Shown one piece after another: positions 42,517-50,859 of a stretch of 64,000 nucleotides of DNA. Each line of letters opens with the position of its first letter. Position 1 is the first letter of the stretch. This DNA comes from Faecalibacterium prausnitzii (GTDB lineage Bacteria; Bacillota; Clostridia; Oscillospirales; Ruminococcaceae): contig NZ_CP065377.1 in the NCBI RefSeq assembly GCF_019967995.1, positions 2,294,001 to 2,358,000 of the forward strand. Direction: 5' to 3'. Under the pieces are notes generated by a model, which saw only the letters and a program-made list of their open reading frames with translations, searched no databases and had not been told where the DNA came from. The translations under genes were made by a program, and so were the position numbers.

Positions 42517-43848
42517 TTAGAATGCGCTTGCCATCTTGATGAACTCGTCTGCGGAGATCGAGCCGCCCATCAGCTTCAGGCAGGCATCTGCAATGATCTG
42601 CTTGCTGTCGCTGTTGGTGATGATAGCAGTCTGAGAAGGATAACGGGAGGTGTAGCTGTTCAGGACGACCTGAGCATCGGCCAGGTTTTCGGGCCAGACA
42701 TGATCAACGTTCATAGGGATGGCGTTTGCCTGATTGGTAAACTCCTGATCCCACTCGCTGGTCGTCAGATAAACGATGAATTCGACTGCTGCCTGTGTTG
42801 CAGCATCATCGCAATCCTTATTGACTGCGATCGCATAGGTGGAGTAGCAACCACCCTCCGTGCCTTCGACACCGTTAGGAACTTCCGGGAAAGCAAATGC
42901 GCCCCACTTGAAGTCATCGGGAGTAGTTTCAGCAACTTCGTTCGGCAGCCAAGTGCCGTTGATGTACATTGCAACGTTCTCGCTGATAACCATATCCTGC
43001 TGTGCTGCGGGATAGACGTTTGACTCAATGTTGGGATCAAAGTAGCCCTTTGCTGCCATGTTAGCGATTGCCTCGGCGGTGTCCTTGACACCCTGCTCAC
43101 TTGCCCACTGACTGCTATCCTTTGCCAGTTCCATCACGCGATCGTTACCGAGACGGCGAGACATATAATAGCCAACCCAGCTGGTGCAGTAGTTCGAGTC
43201 AGTCGTTACAGGAATATGCCCAGCAGCCTTGACCTTCTCGCAAGCATCCATCAGCTCTTCCCAAGTCTGAGGATACTCGGTAACACCGCACTCTTCCAGC
43301 AGACCCTTGTTGCAGAAGATCATGAATGCCTGCGGAATGTAAGGAATGCACATGGTCTTACCATCGAACAGGGAACCAGCCAGAGAGATCATGCTGGGAA
43401 TGACGACATCTTTGTATGCCTTGCCGTTGGTGGTGTCGTAGGTCTTATCAATGTAAGAAGAGAGGTCTTTAATGTTCTCGCTCCACAGCTTCTGAACATT
43501 GTCAATGTTTGCATCCATCAGATCGATCTGGGTGCCTGCTTCAATTGCGGAAACGACGAGGTTGCGGTTATCACGGCCGTTGAAGGTAAAATTGATTTTC
43601 ACGTTCGGATGCAGCTGAGTGAAAGCGTCAGCTGCCTGCTTCAGAACCAATGCCTGATTCTCCGTCTCACTCCAGCTAGACCAGTACTCAATCGTACCGG
43701 ACAGCGTATCACCTGCCGCATTTGCAGCAGTGGAAGATGCAGCTACACTCGAAGAGGAAGAACTGCTGCCACCACATGCGGCCAGACCCATTGCGGCAGC
43801 ACCTGCTCCGGCAACCTTGAGGAAATTACGACGAGAAATCTTATTCAT
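42517..43848 (-). CDS. Extracellular sugar-binding lipoprotein (family 1)
   Basis: A 443-aa family 1 solute-binding protein. The export signal combines a twin-arginine motif (SRRNFLKV) with a lipobox (GLAAC, Cys24), then a Ser-rich linker. The mature part shows GTIEYWSSWSETENQALVLK, PNVKINFTFNG, YIPQAFMIFCNKGLLEECGV and YINGTWLPNEV. It captures the substrate for the two permeases. First gene of the LacI-controlled operon; start after AGGAGAGTTTATC. The ligand is unknown. Confidence 0.92.
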   Translation of the reverse strand: MNKISRRNFLKVAGAGAAAMGLAACGGSSSSSSSVAASSTAANAAGDTLSGTIEYWSSWSETENQALVLKQAADAFTQLHPNVKINFTFNGRDNRNLVVSAIEAGTQIDLMDANIDNVQKLWSENIKDLSSYIDKTYDTTNGKAYKDVVIPSMISLAGSLFDGKTMCIPYIPQAFMIFCNKGLLEECGVTEYPQTWEELMDACEKVKAAGHIPVTTDSNYCTSWVGYYMSRRLGNDRVMELAKDSSQWASEQGVKDTAEAIANMAAKGYFDPNIESNVYPAAQQDMVISENVAMYINGTWLPNEVAETTPDDFKWGAFAFPEVPNGVEGTEGGCYSTYAIAVNKDCDDAATQAAVEFIVYLTTSEWDQEFTNQANAIPMNVDHVWPENLADAQVVLNSYTSRYPSQTAIITNSDSKQIIADACLKLMGGSISADEFIKMASAF

Positions 43849-43922
43849 GATAAACTCTCCTTCTAATTATCTCTGGCAAAAATACTTTGTGCAGCGTCCC
43901 CACTGCATTTCACTGTAACTGT

Positions 43923-43951
43923 AGTTTACACAAAAACTTGAAACGTGTCAA
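43923..43951 (-). promoter_or_regulatory. Operator-overlapped promoter of the ABC operon
   Basis: Reading leftward: TTGACA (43946-43951), 17-bp spacer, TAAACT (43923-43928). The -35 box is the first half of operator TTGACACGTTTCAA (43938-43951, opposite strand TTGAAACGTGTCAA). Confidence 0.85.
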
Positions 43952-44035
43952 TTGTCATTTCAGCAAAATATATGTAAAATACTTGTGCATAGTAACAAAT
44001 TTCAGTGATTCTACTTGGATTTTACATATCCTATA

Positions 44036-44064
44036 TTGACACGTTTCAAATTATAGTGTATTCT
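44036..44064 (+). promoter_or_regulatory. Operator-overlapped promoter of the 24-codon ORF
   Basis: TTGACA (44036-44041), 17-bp spacer, TATTCT (44059-44064). The operator copy TTGACACGTTTCAA occupies 44036-44049. Divergent from the ABC promoter, with 84 bp between the two operators. Confidence 0.75.
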
Positions 44065-44119
44065 TGTTCAAACTTTATTCATCTTTCTCTTTTATACGTG
44101 CAAGGAGGCACCTCCTATA

Positions 44120-44194
44120 ATGATTACGCAGAATCAGCTTTCTCTTATCCTTTTAATCATTTTCGCCGGAATCATCTTTTTCTGTTTACAGTAA
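44120..44194 (+). CDS. 24-aa hydrophobic peptide under LacI-type control
   Basis: ATG 44120 to TAA encodes MITQNQLSLILLIIFAGIIF followed by FCLQ: one membrane-spanning helix with a polar start. AAGGAGG lies 12 nt upstream, inside an inverted repeat AGGAGG-CAC-CTCCT that can mask the ribosome-binding site. Own promoter with operator upstream and a strong terminator downstream complete a transcription unit on the strand opposite to all neighbours. It could be a regulator of the transporter, a type-I-toxin-like peptide, or an upstream ORF. No family known. Confidence 0.55.
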   Translation: MITQNQLSLILLIIFAGIIFFCLQ

Positions 44195-44222
44195 GCTTTT
44201 CACACATTTCTCCTTTAAGATA

Positions 44223-44262
44223 GCATAAGGCCGGGATCGAACTAGCGATCCCGGCCTTATGC
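44223..44262. terminator. Bidirectional terminator between the 24-codon ORF and the kinase operon
   Basis: A perfect 17-bp stem (GCATAAGGCCGGGATCG and its complement), 6-nt loop. It can serve the 24-codon ORF from the left and the kinase gene (ending at 44300) from the right. Confidence 0.85.
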
Positions 44263-44299
44263 ATTATTTCGGAGCTGTGATTTCCGAAGGAGAATAGCA

Positions 44300-45400
44300 T
44301 CAATATTTCTGAATAATACGCATCATATCAGCGAAAGCAGCCTCCATCCCTTTAACAAGGGTGAACTGCGTGCGTGCTCGATCAAGGTTCTGTGCAGGGC
44401 GACTAATACGGAAATAGTGGTCTCCCTCAAGATAATCGGTAAGGAATCGCATTCCACATTCCAGCGTCATCAGCTTTGCGCCCCAGACCAGACTGCTCTT
44501 TTCCTGCTCGGACATAGTTGCTCCAGCGGTCGAGAGGAAGCCTTTTGCAAACACCTCAAACAAGTGCAGGTCAAAGTGAACCTTGTTCTGATCGGGTTCA
44601 TCCTCGGCGCAGTCGTTTGCGCCAAAACGGATGGAGTCGCCAAAGTCATATGCAGCCAAACCGGGCATTACGGTGTCCAGATCAATAACGCAAACACCCT
44701 TTTTACTCGTTTTGTCGATGAGGACATTGTTGAGCTTGGTATCATTGTGAGTAACGCGAAGCGGAATCTCATTTTTGCTCAGCATATCGACCAGAACATG
44801 GCAGTCAGCCTCACGAGAGCGAACAAATGCGATTTCATCTGCAACATCTTTCGCACGTCCCATTGCATCCTCTGCGACAGCTTTCTCAAAATTCTGGTAG
44901 CGCGTAGGAGTATCGTGGAATTTGACAATGGTTTCATGCAGCGTAGCAGCTGGAAATGCGGCCAGCTGATTCTGGAACGTGCCGAAAGTTTCCGCTACAG
45001 TGTAAAAATCATTTTCGTTTTCGACTTTTTGCAGACAGACAGTATCCTCGACGAAGATATAAGCTCGCCATGTGCCGCCATCGCTGTCAGTATAGAAAGG
45101 TTTTCCATCTTTGGTCGGAATAACGTTCAGCGTCTCACGCTCCGGGTCGCCGCCATTCTCCAGAATGACCTTGCGCAGGAAGCTGGTAACGTTGCAGACG
45201 TTTTCCATCAATTCTTTCGGGTTCTTGAATGTGTCAGTATTGATGCGCTGCATAATGTAGCGCTTGCATTTGTCGCTTGCCCAAACGACAAATGTATCAT
45301 TGATATGGCCTTCGCCATAGCGAGAAATTTCACCCGTTGTACGGTCGAAGGCAAATGCATCAGCTGCTTCTCGCAGGATATTTTCTGTGATAGCGTTCAC
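44300..45400 (-). CDS. nahK: N-acetylhexosamine 1-kinase (NahK family), ICE-borne copy
   Basis: A 366-aa kinase colinear with the chromosomal NahK at 170-1279: YGEGHINDTFVVW, FHDTPTRYQNFEKAV, catalytic HNDTKLNNVL, IDLDTVMPGLAAYDFGDS, ECGMRFLTDYLEGDHYF. It should phosphorylate GlcNAc/GalNAc-type sugars at C1 with ATP. GTG 45400 is preferred: it overlaps the upstream stop (GTGA), is preceded by GGGAGG and gives the same N-terminus as the other copy; ATG 45415 would overlap the Shine-Dalgarno. Last gene of the GDPD operon. Confidence 0.87.
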   Translation of the reverse strand: MNAITENILREAADAFAFDRTTGEISRYGEGHINDTFVVWASDKCKRYIMQRINTDTFKNPKELMENVCNVTSFLRKVILENGGDPERETLNVIPTKDGKPFYTDSDGGTWRAYIFVEDTVCLQKVENENDFYTVAETFGTFQNQLAAFPAATLHETIVKFHDTPTRYQNFEKAVAEDAMGRAKDVADEIAFVRSREADCHVLVDMLSKNEIPLRVTHNDTKLNNVLIDKTSKKGVCVIDLDTVMPGLAAYDFGDSIRFGANDCAEDEPDQNKVHFDLHLFEVFAKGFLSTAGATMSEQEKSSLVWGAKLMTLECGMRFLTDYLEGDHYFRISRPAQNLDRARTQFTLVKGMEAAFADMMRIIQKY

Positions 45401-46326
45401 TTTTTTTCCTCCCATAGATTCATCGGATAGATCCCGGCTTCAATTTTATTCTTGATGGCATTGACGACCGTGGGTTTGTCCTCACGATAGGTCACGCCAT
45501 ACCACTTGTCCGCACTGTGAAGAATGGTGACGGTCGCTTTTTTCTCGTCGATCAGCTCACTGACGACAAGCGGCAGAAAATACTCGCATTTCAACGGATT
45601 TTTCGGGAGATTCTCGGTCAGCCAATCCGCAAAGCGATTCTCGGCTTCCTGCAAAAAGCTCTTGGTAAAACCCCAGAGGTTCATGCTAACAGGCGTGTTT
45701 CCGCCGATTTCCGTCCAAGATGCACCGCCATCCTCGGAATAGCAGATCTTCTCATCGTGCGTTTCAATACGGGTGCGTTCGGTAACGCTTTGAAGTGTGC
45801 CGTCCGGATTTGCAACGCAGACGCCACGTGCGACACTGCCATTTTCCGAGACCGTATTTTTCAGCAGATAGCTCACCATGCAGTAGTCATAAACTTCCCT
45901 ATCCTGATGGGTGGACAGGTAGTCGTACATCACCTGAAACGCTTCCGGCCCATAATAGTCGTCGGCATTGATGACCGCAAACGGCCCATCAATCAGGTCC
46001 TTTGCGGCAAGGACTGCATGGCAAGTTCCCCACGGCTTCTCCCGGTTTTCGGGAACTGAAAAGCCTGCAGGTAGATTGTCCAACTGCTGGAACGCATACT
46101 TGACATCCATGACTTTGGAAATGCGGTCACCAATTGCGGCATGGAAGGCTTCTTCAATTTCATGCTTGATAACAAAAATGACGGTCCGGAAACCTGCACG
46201 ATATGCGTCATAGAGTGAATAGTCAATGATGACTTCCCCATTCGGGCCGACGGGGTCGATCTGCTTCATTCCTCCATATCGGCTGCCCATACCTGCAGCC
46301 ATGACAACTAATACTGGTCTGTTCAT
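45397..46326 (-). CDS. Sugar-1-phosphate nucleotidyltransferase
   Basis: A 309-aa nucleotidyltransferase with the NTP-binding signature VVMAAGMGSRYGGMKQIDPVGP, the magnesium-binding INADDYYG and a downstream SVNLWGF-type motif (PVSMNLWGFTKSFL). It would join the sugar 1-phosphate made by the kinase to a nucleotide, giving an NDP-sugar; UDP-HexNAc is the natural guess. It lies between the GDPD gene and the kinase gene, overlapping the latter by 4 bp. Ribosome-binding site AAGGGAGATTTGAAAA. Confidence 0.85.
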   Translation of the reverse strand: MNRPVLVVMAAGMGSRYGGMKQIDPVGPNGEVIIDYSLYDAYRAGFRTVIFVIKHEIEEAFHAAIGDRISKVMDVKYAFQQLDNLPAGFSVPENREKPWGTCHAVLAAKDLIDGPFAVINADDYYGPEAFQVMYDYLSTHQDREVYDYCMVSYLLKNTVSENGSVARGVCVANPDGTLQSVTERTRIETHDEKICYSEDGGASWTEIGGNTPVSMNLWGFTKSFLQEAENRFADWLTENLPKNPLKCEYFLPLVVSELIDEKKATVTILHSADKWYGVTYREDKPTVVNAIKNKIEAGIYPMNLWEEKK

Positions 46327-46424
46327 TTTTCAAATCTCCCTTTGTTTTTACGACTGTCTATCGAGATCAAAAACACGTGATGCAAGGAAGGAATCTCCGG
46401 CTACTGGTTTTCAAAAGCGAAGTC

Positions 46425-47255
46425 TCATCGGTTCACACCGCTGTCTTTCAGATATTGGCAGCACTGATAGGTCCAGTCCGACTGGATGATGTCGAAGCCA
46501 TGCTCGACCAGCCAGCCCCAGCCCAGAGCCGGGTCTTTCATCATGGAAACATCGTCGGTGTGTCCGGCAGAAAGAGGAACTTTATAATTGTAAAGGACGG
46601 CATTTCCCCACAGAGTACGTCCTTTTTTGTGCATTGCCTCAATGTACTCCGGCTGGATCACCGGGGCATTTTCAGTCGAGAACACAAGTTCTGCGCCCAT
46701 GTAGTTGATGTTCATGGACTCGATCATCTCGCTGGCCGTGTCGTTCTCCATGTAGATGGGCATGAACATGTAATCCGGGGCAACCTCTTCGACGGTCTTT
46801 AAAACTTCTTTGGTAGGTGCATTTTTGAGCAAGATCTGTTCCTTCATGCCATGACGCTCGACCTGCTTGATAACGTCCGGGATAAATGCGCCGCAACGGT
46901 CCAGATTCAGGATGCAGCGATTTTTCATGTGTTCCAGCACTTCATCAAACGTGTTCAGACCATGTTCCGTCTCGTTAAAATCTACATTGATGAGTCGCAG
47001 CTTGCGGATTTCCTCTGCGGTCATCCGGGTCAAGTCAATGTGACGGTCGAGTTGAAACGGCTCCTTTCCGGTGTGGAAGATGAAAATTTCTCCGTCAAGA
47101 CTTTTGAATAAGTCCATTTCCAGAATAGCTGCACCGCCGTTCAGTGCGATATCAAAGGCCGGGATCGTGTTGCAAGGGATGTTCACGCCAGCAACACCCC
47201 GATGTGCTGCTACCTGAACGCGATCACGATTATAAAGATGTAACGTATTATTCAT
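46425..47255 (-). CDS. Glycerophosphodiester phosphodiesterase-family protein
   Basis: A 276-aa GDPD-fold protein. HRG is in VAAHRGVAGVNIPCNTIPAF, the metal-binding Glu/Asp pair in ILEMDLFKSLDGEIFIFH, and the end shows WGWLVEHGFDIIQSDW. The usual HD after the last strand is HT here, so substrate or metal binding may differ. It cleaves an X-glycerol- or sugar-phosphodiester in the cytoplasm (no signal peptide). ATG 47255 follows AAGGAGGTTATCGCC; the frame is open further, but that overlaps the promoter. First gene of the operon. Confidence 0.85.
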   Translation of the reverse strand: MNNTLHLYNRDRVQVAAHRGVAGVNIPCNTIPAFDIALNGGAAILEMDLFKSLDGEIFIFHTGKEPFQLDRHIDLTRMTAEEIRKLRLINVDFNETEHGLNTFDEVLEHMKNRCILNLDRCGAFIPDVIKQVERHGMKEQILLKNAPTKEVLKTVEEVAPDYMFMPIYMENDTASEMIESMNINYMGAELVFSTENAPVIQPEYIEAMHKKGRTLWGNAVLYNYKVPLSAGHTDDVSMMKDPALGWGWLVEHGFDIIQSDWTYQCCQYLKDSGVNR

Positions 47256-47276
47256 GGCGATAACCTCCTTGTTTTT

Positions 47277-47305
47277 AGTATGGCACACATTTTGAAACGT
47301 GTCAA
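47277..47305 (-). promoter_or_regulatory. Operator-overlapped promoter of the GDPD-nucleotidyltransferase-kinase operon
   Basis: Reading leftward: TTGACA (47300-47305), 17-bp spacer, CATACT (47277-47282). The operator TTGAAACGTGTCAA is at 47292-47305, also 120 bp upstream of the divergent regulator gene. Confidence 0.85.
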
Positions 47306-47424
47306 TACAACAAAACATAGAAGTTCTCCCTTGAATATTGTGAAAAAGTTCAATAGTTTTTTGCGAAATGCTCCATTATACTGTAAATATAGAGAAGGTG
47401 TCCAATTAGGAGGAAAATCACATT

Positions 47425-49611
47425 ATGCCTACTATTAAAGATATCGCTAAAGAAGCGGGCGTTGCACAAGGCACCGTTTCAAATGTGCTGAACGGACGTG
47501 GTAACGTCAGCAGCGATAAAATAATTCTGGTTGAACAAGCATGTGCGAAACTGGGCTATACCATGAATCAACGAGCCAAAACACTCCGACAGGGCTCATC
47601 GAAGCTGCTGGCAGCAATCATACCCAATGCGCATGACAGACGATATACCGACTTCTTTTTAAGTTTTAAGAACTATGCGGAATCTAGTGGCTATTCCGTT
47701 CGACTCTATTTTTCAAACGATTTGCTTGCAGAGGAGGAAGTCCAACTCCAAACTATCCGTTCCGAAATGACGGCGGGAATTGCTACATTTTCGTCTTGTA
47801 CAAAAGATGGCCGGAACATTTATGACGAAATCGGGATTCCAAAGCAGGATGTTGTCTTTGTGGAGCGAAATCCCTTTGATTCCCCTTTCTATATTGGATT
47901 CGATTACGCCAAAGCTGGTTTAGAATTAGCAGAAAAGCTAACATCTAAAAAGTGCAGTCGCATCCTTCTCATCACTGAGACTTTGGATTATTCCAGTCAG
48001 AATGAATTTTACTTGGCTTTTTCGGCTGCATTAAAAGCCAAAAACTGCATCCTGCACCATGTCCAAACCGATTCACAGCACTGTTATACCCATTTTTTGC
48101 AGGTTTTGAACGATCTTGAACCAGTTGATGCCGTAGTTCTGACAAATTATCACTTGGCAGAAAATTTCAGTAATGTCAGCAAGACATTCTATCCTCATCT
48201 TCATTCGCCAATTTATACCATTTCGCCGCTTTTTACAATTCCATCGGTCGGATGTAAAAAATATGAGCTGAACTACCGTCTGATGGGACGCTGTGCCGCA
48301 GAGCAGCTTATTAAGCGGAAAGAAAACAAACGATCCGAAATTCAACCGATGATTTTGCATAACGATGGGATGCGAAATTGGTTATCCAAAATTCCGGGTT
48401 CGACTTGCAAACGGCTAACGATCCTGACACTAGACAGCCCGACGGCTCGAATTATGGAGAACATGGCGCGTATTTACACGGATGCAACAGGAATCGAAAT
48501 CAAAGTCGCCATCTGTTCTTATGATGGAATTCACGAGATTCTGAGCGACCTTGGAAACACAGATGCCTATGATGTCATCCGTCTGGATCACACATGGCTT
48601 TCATGGTTTGGTGAACATATTTTTGCGCCCTTGAGTGAGTTGACCTCTTCCAGTGCTGAACAGTTGTTCGAGCCTTTTATTCCCGGCCTTGTTCCACAAT
48701 ACACAAGTGTGAATGGCGTTGCCTATGCCTTTCCTGAAACACCGAGCGCACAGTTACTGTTCTACCGTAAAGATTTGTTTGAGAACACCGTCCTGCAGCG
48801 TCTTTATAAGGAACAGTATAAGGAAGAGCTTGCGCCGCCGCAAGATTTCGAGCACTTTAACCGTATCGCGAGGTTCTTCACTAGACGTTTCAATGAACAT
48901 TCCCCCACAACCTATGGCACAACGTTGACACTTGGAAACAGTGGCGTTGCTGCAACCGAATATCTAACACGGTATTTCAGTCACTCGCACGATTTGTTCG
49001 ATGCAAATGGAAATCTGCTCCTCAACACAGACATCGCTATTCAATCCATGAAGGAACTTATCGAAGCCAAGGATTATTCTCCCAAACGATATAATAGTTG
49101 GTGGCGAGAATCGGCACGTGAGTTTGCCGCAGGCGATACAGCAATGTCTATCATTTTCAGCAATTATGCCTCAGAGATGATGGACAGCGATTCAGTTATT
49201 ATCAATAAAATCGGTTACACATATCTTCCGGGGCAGAATTCTTTGCTGGGTGGCGGCTGTATTGGAGTATCCAAAAACAGCCAAAACAAAACGGAAGCAT
49301 TTGATTTTATAAAATGGATTTGCAGCGAGGAGATTACGACTGCCATGACCCTTCTAGGCAGTGTTTCTCCTTGCGAAAAAACGTACAGCAACTATGAGGT
49401 CCTTGATACCTATCCTTGGCTTGGACTCTCTCACAAGTGTATTGCACAGTCAAAGATCAATCGTATTCCCCCGCAGAAAGCAACCTGCTTTGATGAGCGC
49501 AGATTTTTAAGCATCTTAGGCATGGCGGTCAATACGGTATACAATGACACAGCAACTCCACAAGATGCCTTAATCTATGCCATTCAAAGCTACAATCGCA
49601 CTATGAAATAA
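47425..49611 (+). CDS. LacI-type regulator fused to a family 1 solute-binding domain
   Basis: A 728-aa protein. Residues 1-50 are a LacI helix-turn-helix with hinge (TIKDIAKEAGVAQGTVSNVL, QRAKTLRQG). Residues 60-325 form a PBP1-type effector domain (LLAAIIPNAHDRRYTDFF, VFVERNPFDSPFYIGFDYA). From about 328 to the end is a second, family 1 extracellular-type solute-binding domain (RLTILTLDSPTARIM, NGVAYAFPETPSAQLLFYRK, GGGCIGVSKNSQNKTEAFDF). No signal peptide, so both sense in the cytosol. It is flanked by genes with its presumed operators. TATACT at 47377-47382 may be its own -10. Confidence 0.88.
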   Translation: MPTIKDIAKEAGVAQGTVSNVLNGRGNVSSDKIILVEQACAKLGYTMNQRAKTLRQGSSKLLAAIIPNAHDRRYTDFFLSFKNYAESSGYSVRLYFSNDLLAEEEVQLQTIRSEMTAGIATFSSCTKDGRNIYDEIGIPKQDVVFVERNPFDSPFYIGFDYAKAGLELAEKLTSKKCSRILLITETLDYSSQNEFYLAFSAALKAKNCILHHVQTDSQHCYTHFLQVLNDLEPVDAVVLTNYHLAENFSNVSKTFYPHLHSPIYTISPLFTIPSVGCKKYELNYRLMGRCAAEQLIKRKENKRSEIQPMILHNDGMRNWLSKIPGSTCKRLTILTLDSPTARIMENMARIYTDATGIEIKVAICSYDGIHEILSDLGNTDAYDVIRLDHTWLSWFGEHIFAPLSELTSSSAEQLFEPFIPGLVPQYTSVNGVAYAFPETPSAQLLFYRKDLFENTVLQRLYKEQYKEELAPPQDFEHFNRIARFFTRRFNEHSPTTYGTTLTLGNSGVAATEYLTRYFSHSHDLFDANGNLLLNTDIAIQSMKELIEAKDYSPKRYNSWWRESAREFAAGDTAMSIIFSNYASEMMDSDSVIINKIGYTYLPGQNSLLGGGCIGVSKNSQNKTEAFDFIKWICSEEITTAMTLLGSVSPCEKTYSNYEVLDTYPWLGLSHKCIAQSKINRIPPQKATCFDERRFLSILGMAVNTVYNDTATPQDALIYAIQSYNRTMK

Positions 49612-49665
49612 AATACAGCCTCCGAGTTTAGGCATAGTGCCGATATCTCGGAGGCTGTATTTTTG
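49612..49665. terminator. Bidirectional terminator between regulator and phosphoesterase genes
   Basis: AATACAGCCTCCGAG pairs with CTCGGAGGCTGTATT (15 bp), with T-runs on both strands; it serves two convergent genes. Confidence 0.88.
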
Positions 49666-49668
49666 TGA

Positions 49669-50670
49669 TTAAACATCACCTTGAAGTGTCTCAAATTCGT
49701 CCCATGCAAAAGACCATGATGCAACAGAAGGAGTCAACGGCACAGTGATTCCAGTTTTTTCGGGAGAGGGTGGAACAAAATGACCTTCTACTCCTTTTAC
49801 CGAAACACCGTTTTCATCCAACGTGACAATTGCATAGATTGGATCTGCATAAGGAACAACAAATTGCAAATTTGGGAACTTCGCTTCAATCTCAGAGCTG
49901 TAACGGTGCGTTGCGTACGCAGTTCCCGCCCAGTAGTTGGAGATACTGTTAAGGGTATAATACAAAATTCCATTTTCAAAATGCCTGATATCCCGATGAA
50001 CATGACCGTTCATGCAAAACTGAATCCGCTTTCCTGCTGCTCTGCCTTCCCGGATAATCTTCTGCAGGTCGTCAACATTTCTGAGTCCGCGAGGGCAGGC
50101 ATAGAGCGGCTGATGCGAAAAAATCACAATGGGTTCTGTCGCAGAAAGAACTTCTTCCCGAAGCCACACAAGCTGCTGTTCTCCAAGATACGGGAGGTCT
50201 GTGGTTTCAAAATATTTTCCAAAATTGTAATCCACAAGGTCGCCGCGTTCATCCCGATAAGAGTTGCCGTCCAGAACGATGAAGTGCCAGCCTTTGAGAT
50301 GGAACGAGTAATAGGGCTTTTCCATCCCATACATTTCCAGAGCATCTGCCTTGGAGCAAAAATCACACTCATGATTTCCGAGGAGATGATACTTCGGTTT
50401 GGAAAACAAATTATATTTATTCAGAATCTCTAGTTTTGGTATTTCAGTCGGACATTCCATTGCATATTTGAGATTGATGGGCATTTTCTCCGGTGCACAT
50501 AGACAGGTCGAAGTGTCCTTGGGATAAGAAAAATCACCCAGCTGAATGATAAAATCGACATCGGCCTTTTGTGCAGCATCCAGAAAAGCATCTATTCGCA
50601 TCATGCCATCGTGCATAATGTCCAGATGCAAATCTGTCATTGCTGCGAAGGTCACAGGTTGTGTTTTCAT
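49669..50670 (-). CDS. Calcineurin-like metallophosphoesterase
   Basis: A 333-aa enzyme with all dimetal motifs: MTDLHLD (DxH), QLGDFSYP (GD), LLGNHECDF (GNH), FSHQPLY and NGHVHRDI (GHxH). It resembles the class III cyclic-nucleotide and glycerophosphodiesterase branch (CpdA/GpdQ-like). No signal peptide, so its substrate is cytoplasmic. It is read leftward from an operator-overlapped promoter, after a 24-codon leader ORF. Together with the GDPD and MBL enzymes it gives the locus three phosphodiesterase-type folds. Confidence 0.87.
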   Translation of the reverse strand: MKTQPVTFAAMTDLHLDIMHDGMMRIDAFLDAAQKADVDFIIQLGDFSYPKDTSTCLCAPEKMPINLKYAMECPTEIPKLEILNKYNLFSKPKYHLLGNHECDFCSKADALEMYGMEKPYYSFHLKGWHFIVLDGNSYRDERGDLVDYNFGKYFETTDLPYLGEQQLVWLREEVLSATEPIVIFSHQPLYACPRGLRNVDDLQKIIREGRAAGKRIQFCMNGHVHRDIRHFENGILYYTLNSISNYWAGTAYATHRYSSEIEAKFPNLQFVVPYADPIYAIVTLDENGVSVKGVEGHFVPPSPEKTGITVPLTPSVASWSFAWDEFETLQGDV

Positions 50671-50746
50671 ATCAATTCTCCTCTATTTCGTTTCGGATTA
50701 ACACACTTGTTCGGAATGAGTTAGTATTCTATTTGTGTGTACTTCT

Positions 50747-50821
50747 TTACGAATTTCTATGCAGAGAGACCACTGTAGCAGCTACTTTCTGCATCGCAAA
50801 TATGCGCCCTGTTGTATACAT
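50747..50821 (-). CDS. 24-codon leader ORF before the phosphoesterase
   Basis: ATG 50821 preceded by GGGAGGTGAAAA encodes MYTTGRIFAMQKVAATVVSL then HRNS. It is the first ORF of the phosphoesterase transcript; 76 bp separate it from the phosphoesterase ATG. A basic, weakly hydrophobic peptide; possibly a real small protein or a translated leader. Confidence 0.4.
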   Translation of the reverse strand: MYTTGRIFAMQKVAATVVSLHRNS

Positions 50822-50859
50822 TTTTCACCTCCCATGGTAAATTTCTTTATACTGATGCT

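Noticed and set aside
44417..45430. Plus-strand frame of 337 codons under the ICE-borne nahK
   Set aside because: Mirror of the kinase codons; no start signal, and the kinase frame has all conserved motifs.
47256..47318. Longer N-terminus of the GDPD protein
   Set aside because: The upstream codons overlap the -10, spacer and operator, and a strong ribosome-binding site precedes the ATG at 47255.
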